Of a stretch of DNA of 64,000 nucleotides, positions 24,001 through 34,427 are shown one piece after another (position 1 is the stretch's first letter; each line of letters starts with the position of its first letter). The translations under genes were made by a program, and so were the position numbers. Source of the stretch: Trametes villosa (lineage: Eukaryota > Basidiomycota > Agaricomycetes > Polyporales > Polyporaceae); the NCBI GenBank assembly GCA_002964805.2, contig PUDQ02000067.1, positions 248,001 to 312,000 of the forward strand. The letters run 5' to 3'. A model generated the notes under the pieces. That model did no database searches. It saw only the letters and a program-made list of their open reading frames with translations, and was not told the origin of the DNA.

Positions 24001-24794
24001 GTTGCACTCGTGCCGAGTGCCTGTTGAGCGTCCGAGGCGGCCCTGGGAGAAAGGAGAGCGCGAACTTACCATTCGCAGGGACCGGACAGGAAATGTGCGG
24101 TCGAATGAGCTCGGCGTCGCTCAAGATATGAGTACTCACAGCTGCTACAGTCGAGATAGAACGGCTTAACGAGCGAGCTCAGGGTGTGCATAGGACGTCC
24201 TTCGGGCTCTGTCCAGCATCGCGAGACGGCCTTTCTCAGCAATTTGGAGAGACATTGCGGCTGTAGAGATAGCAGTTAGCGGCGGGATATGTGCGCGTTC
24301 GCCAACCTGTGGCTGGTATATTAGCCCCCGTGAACACTACTGACATATGCGAACATGGAGAGCATGCCTTCGAGGTGTCGTGTTCGAGGTCCGCGCGCCC
24401 GTCTGTCCTCGTAGACAAGCACAAGGCGCGAGTACTGGTGACGTATTGACGTTAATCTGGCGGATAGTCGCGCAACGTCCTAAAAGCTCTCTACGCAAGA
24501 AACACGCTCACTACTTACCTTGGGTCCTTTTCGGCGTGTTGGGTTTAACCCTCCCGAGGTCCGTTTTACTATAACTCTCCGCAGACCAGCGCCGGGCCGG
24601 CGAAGTTCACCGCGGTAAGTCAATGACTTGAACGCACGAATGAAGCTCCTGGTGAGAGTTTTGCGGTACCGCCCGATGCTCCCGTCGTTGTACAGCCCTG
24701 TTACGATCACAATGAAGCTTCAGTACTATGGTCCGCTGCGACTCGTACGTTTGGCAAGGGACAAGTCGGTCGAGGTGGCAAGTGTGCGACACGT

Positions 24795-24834
24795 AGCGCC
24801 CAGCGAGATTAGATTGGTACGAGGCGTGGGCGCT
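24795..24834 (+). promoter_or_regulatory. Inverted-repeat element upstream of SUR7-like P3
   Basis: AGCGCCC ... GATTGGTACGAGGCGTGGGCGCT, as at 18873. The preceding 24001-24794 stretch matches the corresponding interval after copies C and E in patches but contains no recognised gene. Confidence 0.5.
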
Positions 24835-25129
24835 TACCCCGTGTGGCGCGCGGCGCTGGCGACCGCTGGCGCCCGCCGCACTCTGTGTCCTTCTGCCACT
24901 CACTCGTTGTCTATGTTCATCTGGTAGTGAAAGCCATTCCCGTTCTAAGTTCCCGAAAACACCTCCGCTTGGGCTGCTAGCACTGCTGCTCTACTGGGAA
25001 CCTCGCAAAATAGGAGTCCATAAGTTAAGCATCCGGACCTGCACTCCCATCGTAATCCCGGTCCGCCCACCTACCTCCCTCCTCCGCATTGGCTGCTTTA
25101 TCTTTACCTCTTAAGACAACGGCGTCATG

Positions 25130-25976
25130 AATATGCCATGTCTCAGGATGAGATACTCATCTTTCTCTCTGTGCTTCTTCTGTTTTGCTCGTTCTCGTCT
25201 CCATCTCTCTCATTCCTCACCGCCCTCGAATATGTACGCGCCAACATCAAGGGCGGAAGCGCGACTGTGGACTCAATTTTCAATACGATCCTTCCGATAC
25301 TGGTGAGTTACCTCGATTACACACTGTACAGTATTCTCCTGACATGCGACGGCAGTTCTGTGCGTAGTACGTTTGCGCTGCATAGCGCGGTTAGAGGCTT
25401 AGAGCCGATCACCGCGCGTCGGTCTACTATGAACACGCGGGGAAAGCCGCTAGTGCGACGACTCGGGCACCCGCGCTCGACGCTCCACCCGCAACGCGTA
25501 GTCGGCGACCATCTACGACTCCCAAAGCCCGGGCTTCATCACTATTCGGCTCTCCGGGACGCGCGGCTTCGCCACACTCTTTATCGGTAAGCCCCGCCTC
25601 TCTCCCTTCACCCCGCGCCGTGAAAGAACAGGGAGCTAACGCGCGGTCGCTAGCGACGATTGTGTAATTGATTGCGCGCGCTCTTGCTCTCACTCTCGAC
25701 TCATGTCACGCTCACGATCCTCGCCTTGCTCGCGCCGATCCTCGGTGTGCTCCTCGCGCTCAGCGCGTTCACGATCAACATCACGCTTCACGCACTCGTC
25801 AAGCACCAGACCGGCGAGCTTGACGGTGACGCGTTCAACGCTGACACCGCCCCGGTGCGTCTGACTCTCTCCCCCTCTTTCCATGGCCCGCGTCCGGACG
25901 GCGACGACACGAAGCGAGGTACGTGTGCAAGGTTCTGGCTGACGGCATCGGAGCGTTCTTGCGGCTGTGCTTCGGG
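25130..25976 (+). pseudogene. PalI/SUR7-like pseudogene P3, 5' part, cut by the CACTA element
   Basis: Exon 1 survives as SLSFLTALEYVRANIKGGS, then a GTGAGT donor. A later segment reads LLSLSTHVTLTILALLAPIL and ITLHALVKHQTGELDGDAFN. Exon 3 is frameshifted, and stops such as TAG in the NAYS-equivalent region are present. The extra intron after the HPV-equivalent position is retained. The last exon begins with FWLT-like sequence (TTCTGGCTGACGG) and then breaks at the left end of the mobile element. Its final piece is at 32386-32480. Confidence 0.8.
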
Positions 25977-26025
25977 CACTGCACAACACAGCGCGCAGCC
26001 GCTCATTATCGGGAAGAGGAGATGT
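25977..26025 (+). repeat. Left terminal inverted repeat of the CACTA-like element
   Basis: Starts CACTG, contains GCGCAGCCGC, ATTATCGGGAAGAGGAGATG and GTGCGCCTAAT. Imperfectly complementary to 32336-32385. Confidence 0.6.
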
Positions 26026-26312
26026 GCGCCTAATCCGGGCATTCACATCGGATCTTGTGCGGATTATGTCTAGATGTCCCGCCATGTAGATTCAGACTGT
26101 AATCTGCACATTACCCTCGCATTCCGTTCGCATTACGACCAGCCTCCCGGAGGCCTTCACTGTCCTGCCCGACAACCCCACCAATTTCGAGTGATAAGTG
26201 CCAAAATGGACGTAATGAATCGCGGTCACGATATCCGACCCGCGCGACGCGACGCGACGCGACCGGCGCTTACTACTTGTCCTCCTCCTCCTACCTCTGC
26301 GCGTGCTCACTC

Positions 26313-29300
26313 ATGGCCAACTCCTCTCTGGACCGCTGGCAAGAATTCGTCGAATGCGAGTGCCTACACTACGGCTGCGGAAAGAACAAGCGGGGCTTCG
26401 TATATCAGCCCTCGCAAACTAGGGCCCGCCATGCTCGTGCTGACCGGCTTCGGGCTGCAGAGCTCGAGGCCGAAGCTGCTGAAGCTCGGGCTATATGCGC
26501 CTCGACAAACCTCGGGGCCTCTGGAAACCTCTCTGGGGACCCTCTGGTGCACTCTACATTAGCTGTGTCTGTTGCTGCTCATTCTGAGGAGGCTGGTGGT
26601 GTTCTATCCCCGACCCAAGAGAGCTCTGGCAACCCCAACCCGACTGGGGCTTCCTTTGGGGATATCACTGACGAAGAGATGGACGACTATGCTCCCATGT
26701 ACTCTCCCGGGCCTGAGGATATATCGGAGCCTCAGGGAGACGAGCTCGAAGACCCCCAAGCTGACTCTCAGGCTCCTCCTGGTGACGGTGACCACTTGGA
26801 TGCGCCCCCCTCTCCTGCTCAGCCTACCTCTCCGAGAGCTTTACGACCTTTAGACGACGCCCCTGACGCACTCCCTGATGCCCTAGAGCCTCCGCCTCTC
26901 TCGGCCCAGACTGACTGCACTCTCGACCCCGAATCTCGCTCCTTAGCTCCTCTAGGGTTCATTGAGCTCCCAAGCATACGGCTTCTCTACCTGCAGACGA
27001 TCCTCCAGAATGTGTTCCAGCACGGAACTCAAGAGGACGCCACCGCGAGGCTCTCTGACGGCTACGACCTGATCAAGGCGGCAACTGGCGCCCCACTGCC
27101 GACCTACCCCAAGCCCGCGCGCACACTCCTCACGGCCAAGCGACGGATGGGACTCAACGTCGACGATTACATCACGAAGACGCCGTGCTGCACGGCCTGC
27201 TCGAAGTTTTACACGTACGAACAGATGGCCGCCCTCGAGACACCATCCTGCACCGTCCCGCGCTGCAAGGGGATCATCTGGGGCATCAAACGAACAGCGG
27301 CCGGGGTCGAAAAACGCGTCGCGTGCAAGATCCAGACGTTCTCCCCCTTCATGAAGTCTCTGGAGCGCCTTCTCCTACGCCCCGACTTCATCAGGGACCT
27401 GCGCTGCGCTGCGGAGCGCAAGGCCGGCCGGCCGCCTCTTCAAGATGACGAGCCCATGCACGACTTCCACGACGGCGCCGCATACGGCGAACTTGAGCTC
27501 GGAATCGAGCGCATCAAGCTTGCCGACGGTACAGTTGTCGATGTCAAGACGCACAACGACACTAGGCGCATACTCCTCAAGATGCTGAAGATGGGGCTCA
27601 GCCTTTCGCTCTTCATGGACTGGTATGTACGTACTCATCGCCGTCGCCTCGCATTGAAATATATTCGCATTTCCGGGACAGGTTCGGCGTGACGAGCGGC
27701 CGCCCACATTCTTGTGGCGCATTTTACATAGTGTTCAATGACCTCGAACGCTCCGCCCGCTTCCTGCAACGCAACGTACACTTGTACATGAATATCGCCG
27801 GCCCGAAGGAGCCCTCCCTCGAGGAGATGAACCACATGCTCGAGCCATTCGTGAAAGAGGCCGAGATCTTACGGCGCGGTTTGTTGTCGCGCGCGGCTCG
27901 TCCCGCTCTGTAACCATGCTAACCAGCCTTTAGGGGTTCGCTTCAACATCTATGGTCAAGAGGAGCCGGAGGACGTCTTTGCAGGTGTCGACCTGCGCGT
28001 CTTTGACGTGATGGGGGCCCGCAAATGCGAGGGCGCCGCTTCGCACGCACACAAGACCCACATGTGCAATTTCTGCCATGCGACGCACGATGAGATCAAT
28101 CTGCCGTCAGGGTATGATGTCGAAAGTGAGTCGGACTGTAGCCAATAGGAGTTTACTAACATTTGCCACAGATTTCCGCATGCGCGACGACTTCGAACAG
28201 CTCAAGTTCGCGTGGCGCTCGCGCGACGCGACAAGCAAGAGGGCTCGCAAACGCATACTTGATGAGGGCGGCTCGCGATGGACGGAGTTCATGGCCATCC
28301 CTGGCTGGATGCCCGTCTCTCGGGCCGCCCTCGACTATATGCACAACTTCTACCGTACGTGACCCTCCGCCGGCGCCGTGGCTGCATCCCATGCACTGAC
28401 AGTCATTGGACAGTGGGGATCACGAAAAATTTATTCATGGATTTCCTCGTGAACGGGTACCTGTTCAACAAGAAGATGTGGGACCAGTTTGACGACATCA
28501 TTGCCTCCATCAAATGGCCGTCAGGCATTGGACGCCTACCCACAAATGTGAGTCATTCGCACGGCGGTTTTCCTTACTAATGCATCACATAGCTCGGCGA
28601 GAACCACTCACTTCCGAAGGCGGACCAATGGCGGCGCTGGCTCAACATCCAGTGCACGACGTTGTGGCTCTGCTGGCGCGACTCGGACGACCGCATCTCT
28701 CGCACAGCTCCCGATATCCCCGGAAATGCAAAGACCACCCCGACGTTCATCCGAAATCTCCAGGAGATCTACGAGATCTTCCTCTATGCGTCCGTCGCGG
28801 AGCGCATTCTCGCAAGCGAGAGCATCTCCATGGAGGAAGTCCGGCGCGGACACCGCTACCTCTGGCGGTGTTGCGAGGAGATGCTCCGGCTCGGCATCCA
28901 TCTCGTCCCCAACCATCACCTCGCGATGCATTACCCGGAGTTCTTCCGCCTGTTCGGGCCGGTCTACGCCTGGTGGCTATACGCGCAAGAACGCTTCAAC
29001 GGGGAGCAGGAGAAGGTGAACCATAATGGGAAAGCCGGCGGCGAGATGGAGCTCACCTTGCTCCGAAACTGGGTTGGAAAGCACCGCTTCTACGAACTGG
29101 TACGTACATTTTTGCCACCTGAGTACCTACTGACTATTTTCGCAGCTTCTCTCGCTCCCGGATACCACCCTGCCGCAAGAGCGCGCCATGATCGAGCGCA
29201 TTGCGAAGGCGAGCGGCATCGTGCGTGGGACACTGCTGAACCAGCTCGCCGGTTTCGCTCTTGGCAACACTATCCTCAAGCCGAAGTCAGTCAAGCGGTT

Positions 29301-30005
29301 CACGGATCTGCACAAACTCCCACCCTACGTCTACGACATGCTACTCAACTTTGCGCGGCGAACGTGGCCTGAAGCCATCATCGAGGACGACTTCAATTGC
29401 GATCCGAAAGCGATCACGTTTTCAGCCGAGCAGTCCGCGCGGAAGCTCCCCTTCATCTCGAAGGGCGGCGCGCGGTATGGCAGTGTCGCAGATAACCGCA
29501 CGGATGCGGACCGCATCGCCTGCGTGGACTTCACAGACTCACGGACACCGTGTCGGATCCTATATCATTTTGAGCTAACTGTCGGCACTTATAGTCCGGT
29601 TATCTGTTCGATTGTCGAGCGGCTTCAAGCCGACGACAGGATCCCAGCCTTCCCCTGGTCGATGTAGTAAGTACCCGTTATGCATCGTCTTGTGTAGTGC
29701 TGACTAGAGCAAGCTATAGTTCCACTGATCTCGGTGTATATGTCGCTTACGCAGACAGATATCAACCGCCGGAGGTCATTATGTCCACACAACTAGCGGC
29801 CGCAGTCGCCGTGATCCCGTTCGTCTCCAAGACCCTCGGTGATGCACACCCACTGTGGGCTGTTCACTCATTCGACCGTGTAAGTACGGTCCTATTCCGT
29901 AGACCCATACTGACCCTTCTTTGGTAGACTGGCATAGAGGTCGTTGACGACTGGTTCAATAACCTCGCTGACGAATTGAATGCTGACGCTCCGGCAGACG
30001 AATAA
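26313..30005 (+). CDS. Tnp2-like transposase of the CACTA-like element
   Basis: Exons: 26313-27622, 27682-27878, 27934-28125, 28172-28354, 28414-28547, 28593-29099, 29146-29666, 29720-29879, 29928-30005. Phases agree throughout; 3282 nt, 1093 residues, intact. The start at 26313 (MANSSLDRWQEF) precedes a small Cys cluster ECECLHYGCG. A Ser/Pro/Asp-rich linker follows (about residues 70-215), then CCTACSKFYTYEQM and CTVPRCKG zinc-binding-like pairs. The transposase core includes MNIAGPKEPSLEEMNHMLEP, VRFNIYGQEEPEDVF, a CNFCHATHDEINLP treble-clef-like site, ALDYMHNFYLGITKNLFMD and LGENHSLPKADQWR, and near the C-terminus RILYHFELTVGTYSPVICS and STDLGVYVAYADRYQPPEV. This order is typical of agaricomycete Tnp2/Transposase_21-family proteins. 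I did not assign the DDE residues individually. Confidence 0.85.
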
Positions 30006-30033
30006 GGACCGCGCGGCACGAACGTTTCCATCA

Positions 30034-31941
30034 TCACGACAAATCGAACAGACTATCTACATTCGCGCCCGCAGCTGCGCGATCAAGCTGCGCCTGTGCC
30101 TCAACGACGTCAGCAGCATTGCCCACACGCCGGATCTTCTTCCCCTTCCCCCGCCTGCCATCCCTCCCTTTCCCCTTCGGCTTCTCGTCCTCCGGCGGGT
30201 CCTCCAGGTCGCCCCAAGCAATCCCACTGGGTGCCACACGCCCAGAAGTGAGCCAGTCGGGATTCCCAGTGAGGTAAGCCGGGCTAACCTGCCACGCGCG
30301 GATGCGCAGGCTCAACTTGAACGCCTTCGGTGGCTTGGCATCCAGCTTGGTGGCGCCTCTGATGCGAGGCACCATCGCGCGGTCCTTGTCCGGGTGCGGA
30401 TCCTTCCGCCCGTCTATATCATCGTATATTTGCTGTTGCTGGGGGTTTGCAAGCGGTCAGTCACTTGCAGCATTCGAGCTAGCATTGTGGAACTCACCAG
30501 GATGCTTCGGTGTCCAGGTGCTCGACTGGCATACTGTGTAGCCTTTCCATCTACAAACGGTGCGTTCTCGTCGTCTTCGTCATCGGACATAGCGTTGACT
30601 ATAAACGCCGCATCATATTTTTGGTCAGTCCACTGTGATCCTATGCGCTTTCTGATTCGCTGCGCGAGCTTCTACATCCCGGGTCCCCAGGTACAGGTCA
30701 GCTGCTCATCAGAATCCGCAACGTTCTGTCGGACTCACCCCTCTTGCACGCGAGATCAGTATCTGCCGCTGCGCACCTGCAGGGTTTGGGACGGCCTCAA
30801 CCTCTCCACCTGCCGCCACCCTTCTGCCTTCACTATCCGACCCGTCGCTGCCTTGTCCACCCCCATCTCCTTCGTCGAGTACCGGACTCGAAGACCGTAC
30901 TTGCGCAGGTTCGGCCCCCTTTGCTGCAACTGCGCGCTGATGCTTACGTGCCTCTTGCTTCATGTACCGCCAGCGCTTGGCGACGCGCTCCTCGAGATCG
31001 CACTCGAGCACATCATCGAGGTCCTCCGATGCCTTCGGGACCGCCGTGCGGCCCGACGCGACAATCCATCTGACGGCCTTCTTCAACCCTTCCGCGTTGG
31101 CCTTGGCAGTCTCACCCTGGTCCCACCGGAAACGCAGGAGGGGTTTCTTCGTATGGCTGTCAACAGGCCAGTCCTCGTCGTCCGAGTCGAGACCAACCGG
31201 ATAAGGAGGGAGTGCGGGACCGGTGAGTTTTGCAACACCCATAAGCTTCGTGAATGCCTTGTTGATCACCGTCTGACGGTCCTCACTGGTGAGCTAACTT
31301 CGCGCCATCTTGCAGGTGTGCGATCGCTGACATACCTTGATTGCAGGGGTTTTCGCGGCGTCCTGACTGCGCCGAATCTGTTCAGCAGTCGGACCTCGGC
31401 GACCTGGATCCGACCCCTCCCCATCACCTGCCGCCTCGCCCTCGGCCTCCTGCTCTTCTTGCCCTCCCTCCTCGTCGTCCTCACCTTCCTCCTCAAGCCC
31501 CATGCATTCGATCAATGCAGATATCCGCTCCTCGGCGGCCGACAGCTTCGTCTGTAGGACCTTAATCAAGCCATACAACACCTTCTCGTGCTTGGCGGCC
31601 TCCTCGCGGCTCTTCCGGAGATCGCGCTTCAAGTCCTCCACAGCCGCAACCACGCCATTCAGCCGGGAAACGTTGAGCTGCGGCGCGTTGTTGCTGCTCG
31701 CCGCGGCTGCGGGCACAGGAGGGCGCGCGGGCGCGGGTGCAGGAGGGCGCGCGGGCACGGGCGCGGGTGCAGCAGGGCGCGCGGGTGCTGGCGCAGGCGG
31801 GGGGCGCGCGTGCGCGTGCGCTGGTGCTGGCGCGTGCGCTGGTGCTGGCGCGTGCGCGTGCGCGGGGGCGGGTGCGGGTGCTGGCGCGGGGTGCGCAGCC
31901 CCGAGAGGCGGCGCTGGCGGCGGGTCGGGTGGTGGGGGCAT
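30034..31941 (-). CDS. Companion protein of the CACTA-like element (coiled-coil, low-complexity N-terminus)
   Basis: Exons (minus): 31336-31941, 30739-31293, 30498-30671, 30034-30438; each is a whole number of codons, total 1740 nt, 579 residues. The N-terminus is Pro/Ala/His-rich (about the first 85 residues), encoded by GC-rich tandem repeats. A coiled-coil-like stretch follows (VVAAVEDLKRDLRKSREEAA, VLYGLIKVLQTKLSAAEERI), then an acidic run (EEEGEDDEEGGQEEQEAEGE). Exon 2 reads TVINKAFTKLMGVAKLTG and VAKRWRYMKQEARKHQRA. The end is Lys/Arg-rich. I know no function. Many CACTA elements carry a second ORF, sometimes a TnpA-like DNA-binding protein, so an accessory transposition role is an inference from position only. 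An upstream in-frame GTG at 31965 was not used. Confidence 0.75.
31690..31930. repeat. GC-rich coding minisatellite
   Basis: Imperfect repeats of GCGCGGGCGCGGGTGCAG and GCTGGTGCTGGCGCGTGC type. On the minus strand they encode the PAPAPAH / HAHAPAPAH N-terminus of the companion protein. Confidence 0.8.
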
Positions 31942-32335
31942 GTTGTTTGTCGGCCTCTCGGGCACAACGCCCTTACACTCTTGTTTTGTTGACCATAACC
32001 ATGTTCTACTACGTCTCTCTGTGTGTCTAATTCATCAGGTTCGCGACCATTTGGTGTCCTGTCGAGCGAGAGCGAAACCGGCGTATCTGCAGCCCAAACG
32101 GGTGGCAGGACCGGGCAGGTGGGATGTTGGTATTCCATTCTGGGACTTGTCTGAGTTACATAAACAGGGGTTTCGCAACAGGCCCCCGACGTCCATCCGA
32201 ATGCTCTGAAGGAGTAATGTGGCGGACAATGTGTGCGGAATGTGAGTGTAATGCGAAGGTAGTGTGATCATCCGATCTGAATCCTCTCGTCGGCCTAATG
32301 TGGGAGGAATGTGCGCCTAATGCGCGCGTAATGTC

Positions 32336-32385
32336 TGCATTTAGTGCTCATTCCCTCTCCCCATAATCTCGCGCTGCGCCCAGTG
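32336..32385 (-). repeat. Right terminal inverted repeat of the CACTA-like element
   Basis: Ends CTCGCGCTGCGCCCAGTG, the imperfect inverse of 25977-26025. Just inside lie repeated AATGTG, TAATGCG and GGAATGTG words (32205-32335). Confidence 0.6.
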
Positions 32386-32480
32386 CAATGTGCTCCGGTC
32401 GCCGGCGCGACCGCATGGAGGGCACGACGACGTCCAAGTACTCGTAGTAGGACCGCTTCCGGCGCACGCCGCGCTACTGA
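32386..32480 (+). pseudogene. PalI/SUR7-like pseudogene P3, 3' end beyond the CACTA insertion
   Basis: Reads the P1 C-terminus as RRRDRMEGTTTSKYS, two stops, then DRFRRTPRY and the terminal TGA. It supplies the last-exon sequence missing from 25130-25976. Confidence 0.85.
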
Positions 32481-32678
32481 GCGCGCGTCCCCGCAACCCT
32501 CTCTACCCGGCCGCTACGCACCAGTGGGTGTGGGCAGGATATAGTTTCCTCCTGGAATTGCTGTAGCGCGAGTTACAGTTTCTCCAGCAACATCAGGGCC
32601 TGAAGTTGCTGCAGAAACTATGTTGCACGGCAGCCTTCCCCAAGGAAAGGAAAATGCGCCATAATGCAGAAGTTGCCA

Positions 32679-32754
32679 CCAGCAGGGATTGAACCCGGAA
32701 CCTAAAGGTGTCCAGGAACTAACCCAACTAATATTAACCACTACACCATGGTAC
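32679..32754 (-). repeat. tRNA-like module, left arm
   Basis: On the minus strand it has an A-box-like TGGTGTAGTGGTTAATA and B-box-like GGGTTCAATCCC, with CCCTGCTGG following. The acceptor ends do not pair well and the spacing is longer than in a standard tRNA, so it is not called a tRNA gene. Confidence 0.6.
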
Positions 32755-32979
32755 TGTTGCTTTTCCAGGGTTCCAATTGCAATATATCACCGCTTTTTTG
32801 GCCCCCCAGCCTCTATAGTAGCTCAATGTGCACTCTATACAGGCTATAAGAACCCCTATAGTATGGTGTTTGGTCGCACTTTTGACCGCTTTTTAGATAC
32901 TCTCTATAGACACTTACTATAGGTATAGGGGAGCCAAAAGATAGTGATATATTGGGATTACACCCTGGGGAAAGTAACA

Positions 32980-33062
32980 GACTGGTGGTGCAGTGGTAAG
33001 CACTAGTAACTCTAATGATGCTCAGATCATGGAGGTCCCGGGTTCAATCCCTGCTAGTGTCA
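32980..33062 (+). repeat. tRNA-like module, right arm
   Basis: A-box-like TGGTGCAGTGGTAAGCA and B-box-like GGGTTCAATCCC, then CTGCTAGTGTCAC. It is the inverted counterpart of the left-arm module. Pairing of the two ends is poor. Confidence 0.6.
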
Positions 33063-33196
33063 CTTTCCGCACTTTCCACATTTTACCTCCTTTGGAAGCT
33101 GAGTCCGTGACATAGTTTCTCCAGCAACTTCAGTCCCTGGTGTTGCTGGAGAAACTGTAACTCGCGCTACAGCAACTGTAGGAGAAACTATATCCT

Positions 33197-34337
33197 GTCT
33201 ACAGGGACGCCTCGGTCTGATCATGACGCTCGCACCCGTTTCCAGCGCTCGCGCGATCGCTCACGCCGTCCTCCAGGAGCGGTCGCCCAACCTTTCGGAG
33301 GGCCGCACGGTGTGTAGTTCGTATCACCCGAGAAGATTGAAAGAAGCACTGCATACGGAACTCCAGTCTCCGGAGAGCATATGCGCCGCACTCTCCTAGA
33401 TCGCCTTCGACGGTCACACTCAGCGGGCTCCACGCCCGCACACGCTGCAGTCGGACGGACTTGAGGGCACCGCCTCCGCTGGCATGTGCTCTCATCGGCA
33501 TTCGGGGTACGCTTGTATGCGCTGTCGACGCTCATCGTGCACACTGCCGCGGGTGGCGATCATGTCATGTGTGGGCCCCACATCTGTTACGGATGCTGGA
33601 TACTTCCTAGGTCGATGGATATCTCACTCGAGTCGTGCAGAAACGCGACCTGGCGGTGACTTGCACGATACGCCGGGCTAGATGATGCCGCTGACACTCG
33701 TTGGCCGGCAACTAAGAATCCTGACGGCGCTGGGAGCAGAAGCAGCCGGTGCGTGCATCTTGTTCGCGCGCGAGATCGTAACTGCGCGCTGTTGAATATC
33801 TCTCATCTGAACCTTGCCTATCTTAGGAGCCCGCAAGATGAGGGTCCCGGGTACACCACCAGTCCTGCTGAGTCTGTGCAGCAAGGCTTGTTGCTCTATA
33901 GCAACCCGTGATGGAGTTGAGCTGCGGCATCGCAACCTAGAACCCTTTTCGATGATATTCTCTCGATGTTTGTCAACTATCATGTTCTTCGTGGGTGCCA
34001 CTCTGTAGATCATCCTCATCGCGTTTGCACTATAGTGAGTGCCCCCGTCGCATCTCCTTCTGCCGGACGTGCAATCTCGCGGCGCGCTGATGCCTCAACT
34101 TCGCCATAGCAGCATCGAGGCGTACTTCTATAGGATTTCACGCTGCACGAACGAGAAGATGACATGCGCCCGCCGGACGTCTTCGCCACCCACTGCTGAC
34201 GGTGGATCACCTGCCGTCGCTTGGTTGTGCGCAGGGCAAGATGCGTCGACAGTTGAACTCGATTGCACGGTGTGTTGTCTACTGCGGCAACTGCGACATG
34301 GCCTTGCGCGAAGGGCGTTGGCATTAAGCAGGGTGCG
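33197..34337. other. Inter-gene block X, copy between P3 and DUF6533-E
   Basis: Minus-strand open frames 33199-33501 (LQRVRAWSPLSVTVEGDLG), 33221-33544 (FSGDTNYTPCG), 33678-34019 and 34016-34342 (CCYGEVEASARREIARPAEG) parallel those at 14501-15857. It is decayed, with no full model and no known domain. Confidence 0.4.
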
Positions 34338-34349
34338 CTCAAAAGCGAG
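34338..34349 (+). promoter_or_regulatory. CTCAAAAGCGAG promoter motif, copy E
   Basis: Identical 12-mer 90 bp before the copy E ATG, with the same pyrimidine tract. Confidence 0.5.
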
Positions 34350-34427
34350 TCGCCTCAGCTACCATGGCCCGTAGTGGTCCCTCTCTTCCTCCACTCTGTG
34401 TAGAGCCACGTACCGCTGTGCTGAGCC

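Larger units (their letters stand above)
25977..32385. mobile_element. CACTA-like (En/Spm, Tnp2-type) DNA transposon, about 6.4 kb, inside P3
   Basis: The left end begins CACTGCACAACACAGCGCGC and the right end finishes GCGCTGCGCCCAGTG. Read as reverse complement, the right end continues GATTATGGGGAGAGGG beside the left CATTATCGGGAAGAGG, so imperfect terminal inverted repeats of about 45 bp are visible. Both subterminal zones carry many short CATTAC/CATTCC-type words in opposite orientation. It encodes a Tnp2-like transposase (plus) and a companion protein (minus), converging with 28 bp between stops. P3 sequence is found on both sides, proving insertion. The exact ends and target duplication are uncertain by a few bases. 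Both genes read intact, so the insertion appears young. Confidence 0.8.
32536..33196. mobile_element. Fold-back (inverted-arm) element with tRNA-like modules
   Basis: The ends are inverted repeats of about 86 bp: 32536-32622 begins AGGATATAGTTTC and 33111-33196 ends GAAACTATATCCT, sharing TTGCTGTAGCGCGAGTTAC. Homology continues inward: each arm has a tRNA-like segment, then a ...CAATATATCAC... / CTTTTGGC segment, then AT-rich sequence with CTATAG. The whole is therefore a diverged near-palindrome. No ORF is present and it is more AT-rich than its surroundings. It sits just after the last exon of P3. Confidence 0.75.

Noticed and set aside
29550..29594. A 45-nt intron in the transposase
   Set aside because: Reading through is in frame and gives RILYHFELTVGTYSPVICS, which looks like genuine family sequence. 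Removing it would delete it.
26313..30005. A Kyakuja-Dileera-Zisupton (KDZ) transposase
   Set aside because: The motif order (NIAGPKEP, VFDVMGARKCEG, ALDYMHNFYLG, GVYVAYADR) fits agaricomycete Tnp2-type proteins better.
31294..32209. Long Gly/Ala-rich plus-strand ORFs opposite the companion gene
   Set aside because: They are antisense shadows of the Pro/Ala/His repeat. The minus-strand model has consistent introns and phases.
32980..33062. A functional tRNA gene
   Set aside because: A- and B-box-like sequences are present, but the acceptor ends do not pair, spacing is off, and an inverted partner shows it is part of a repeat element.
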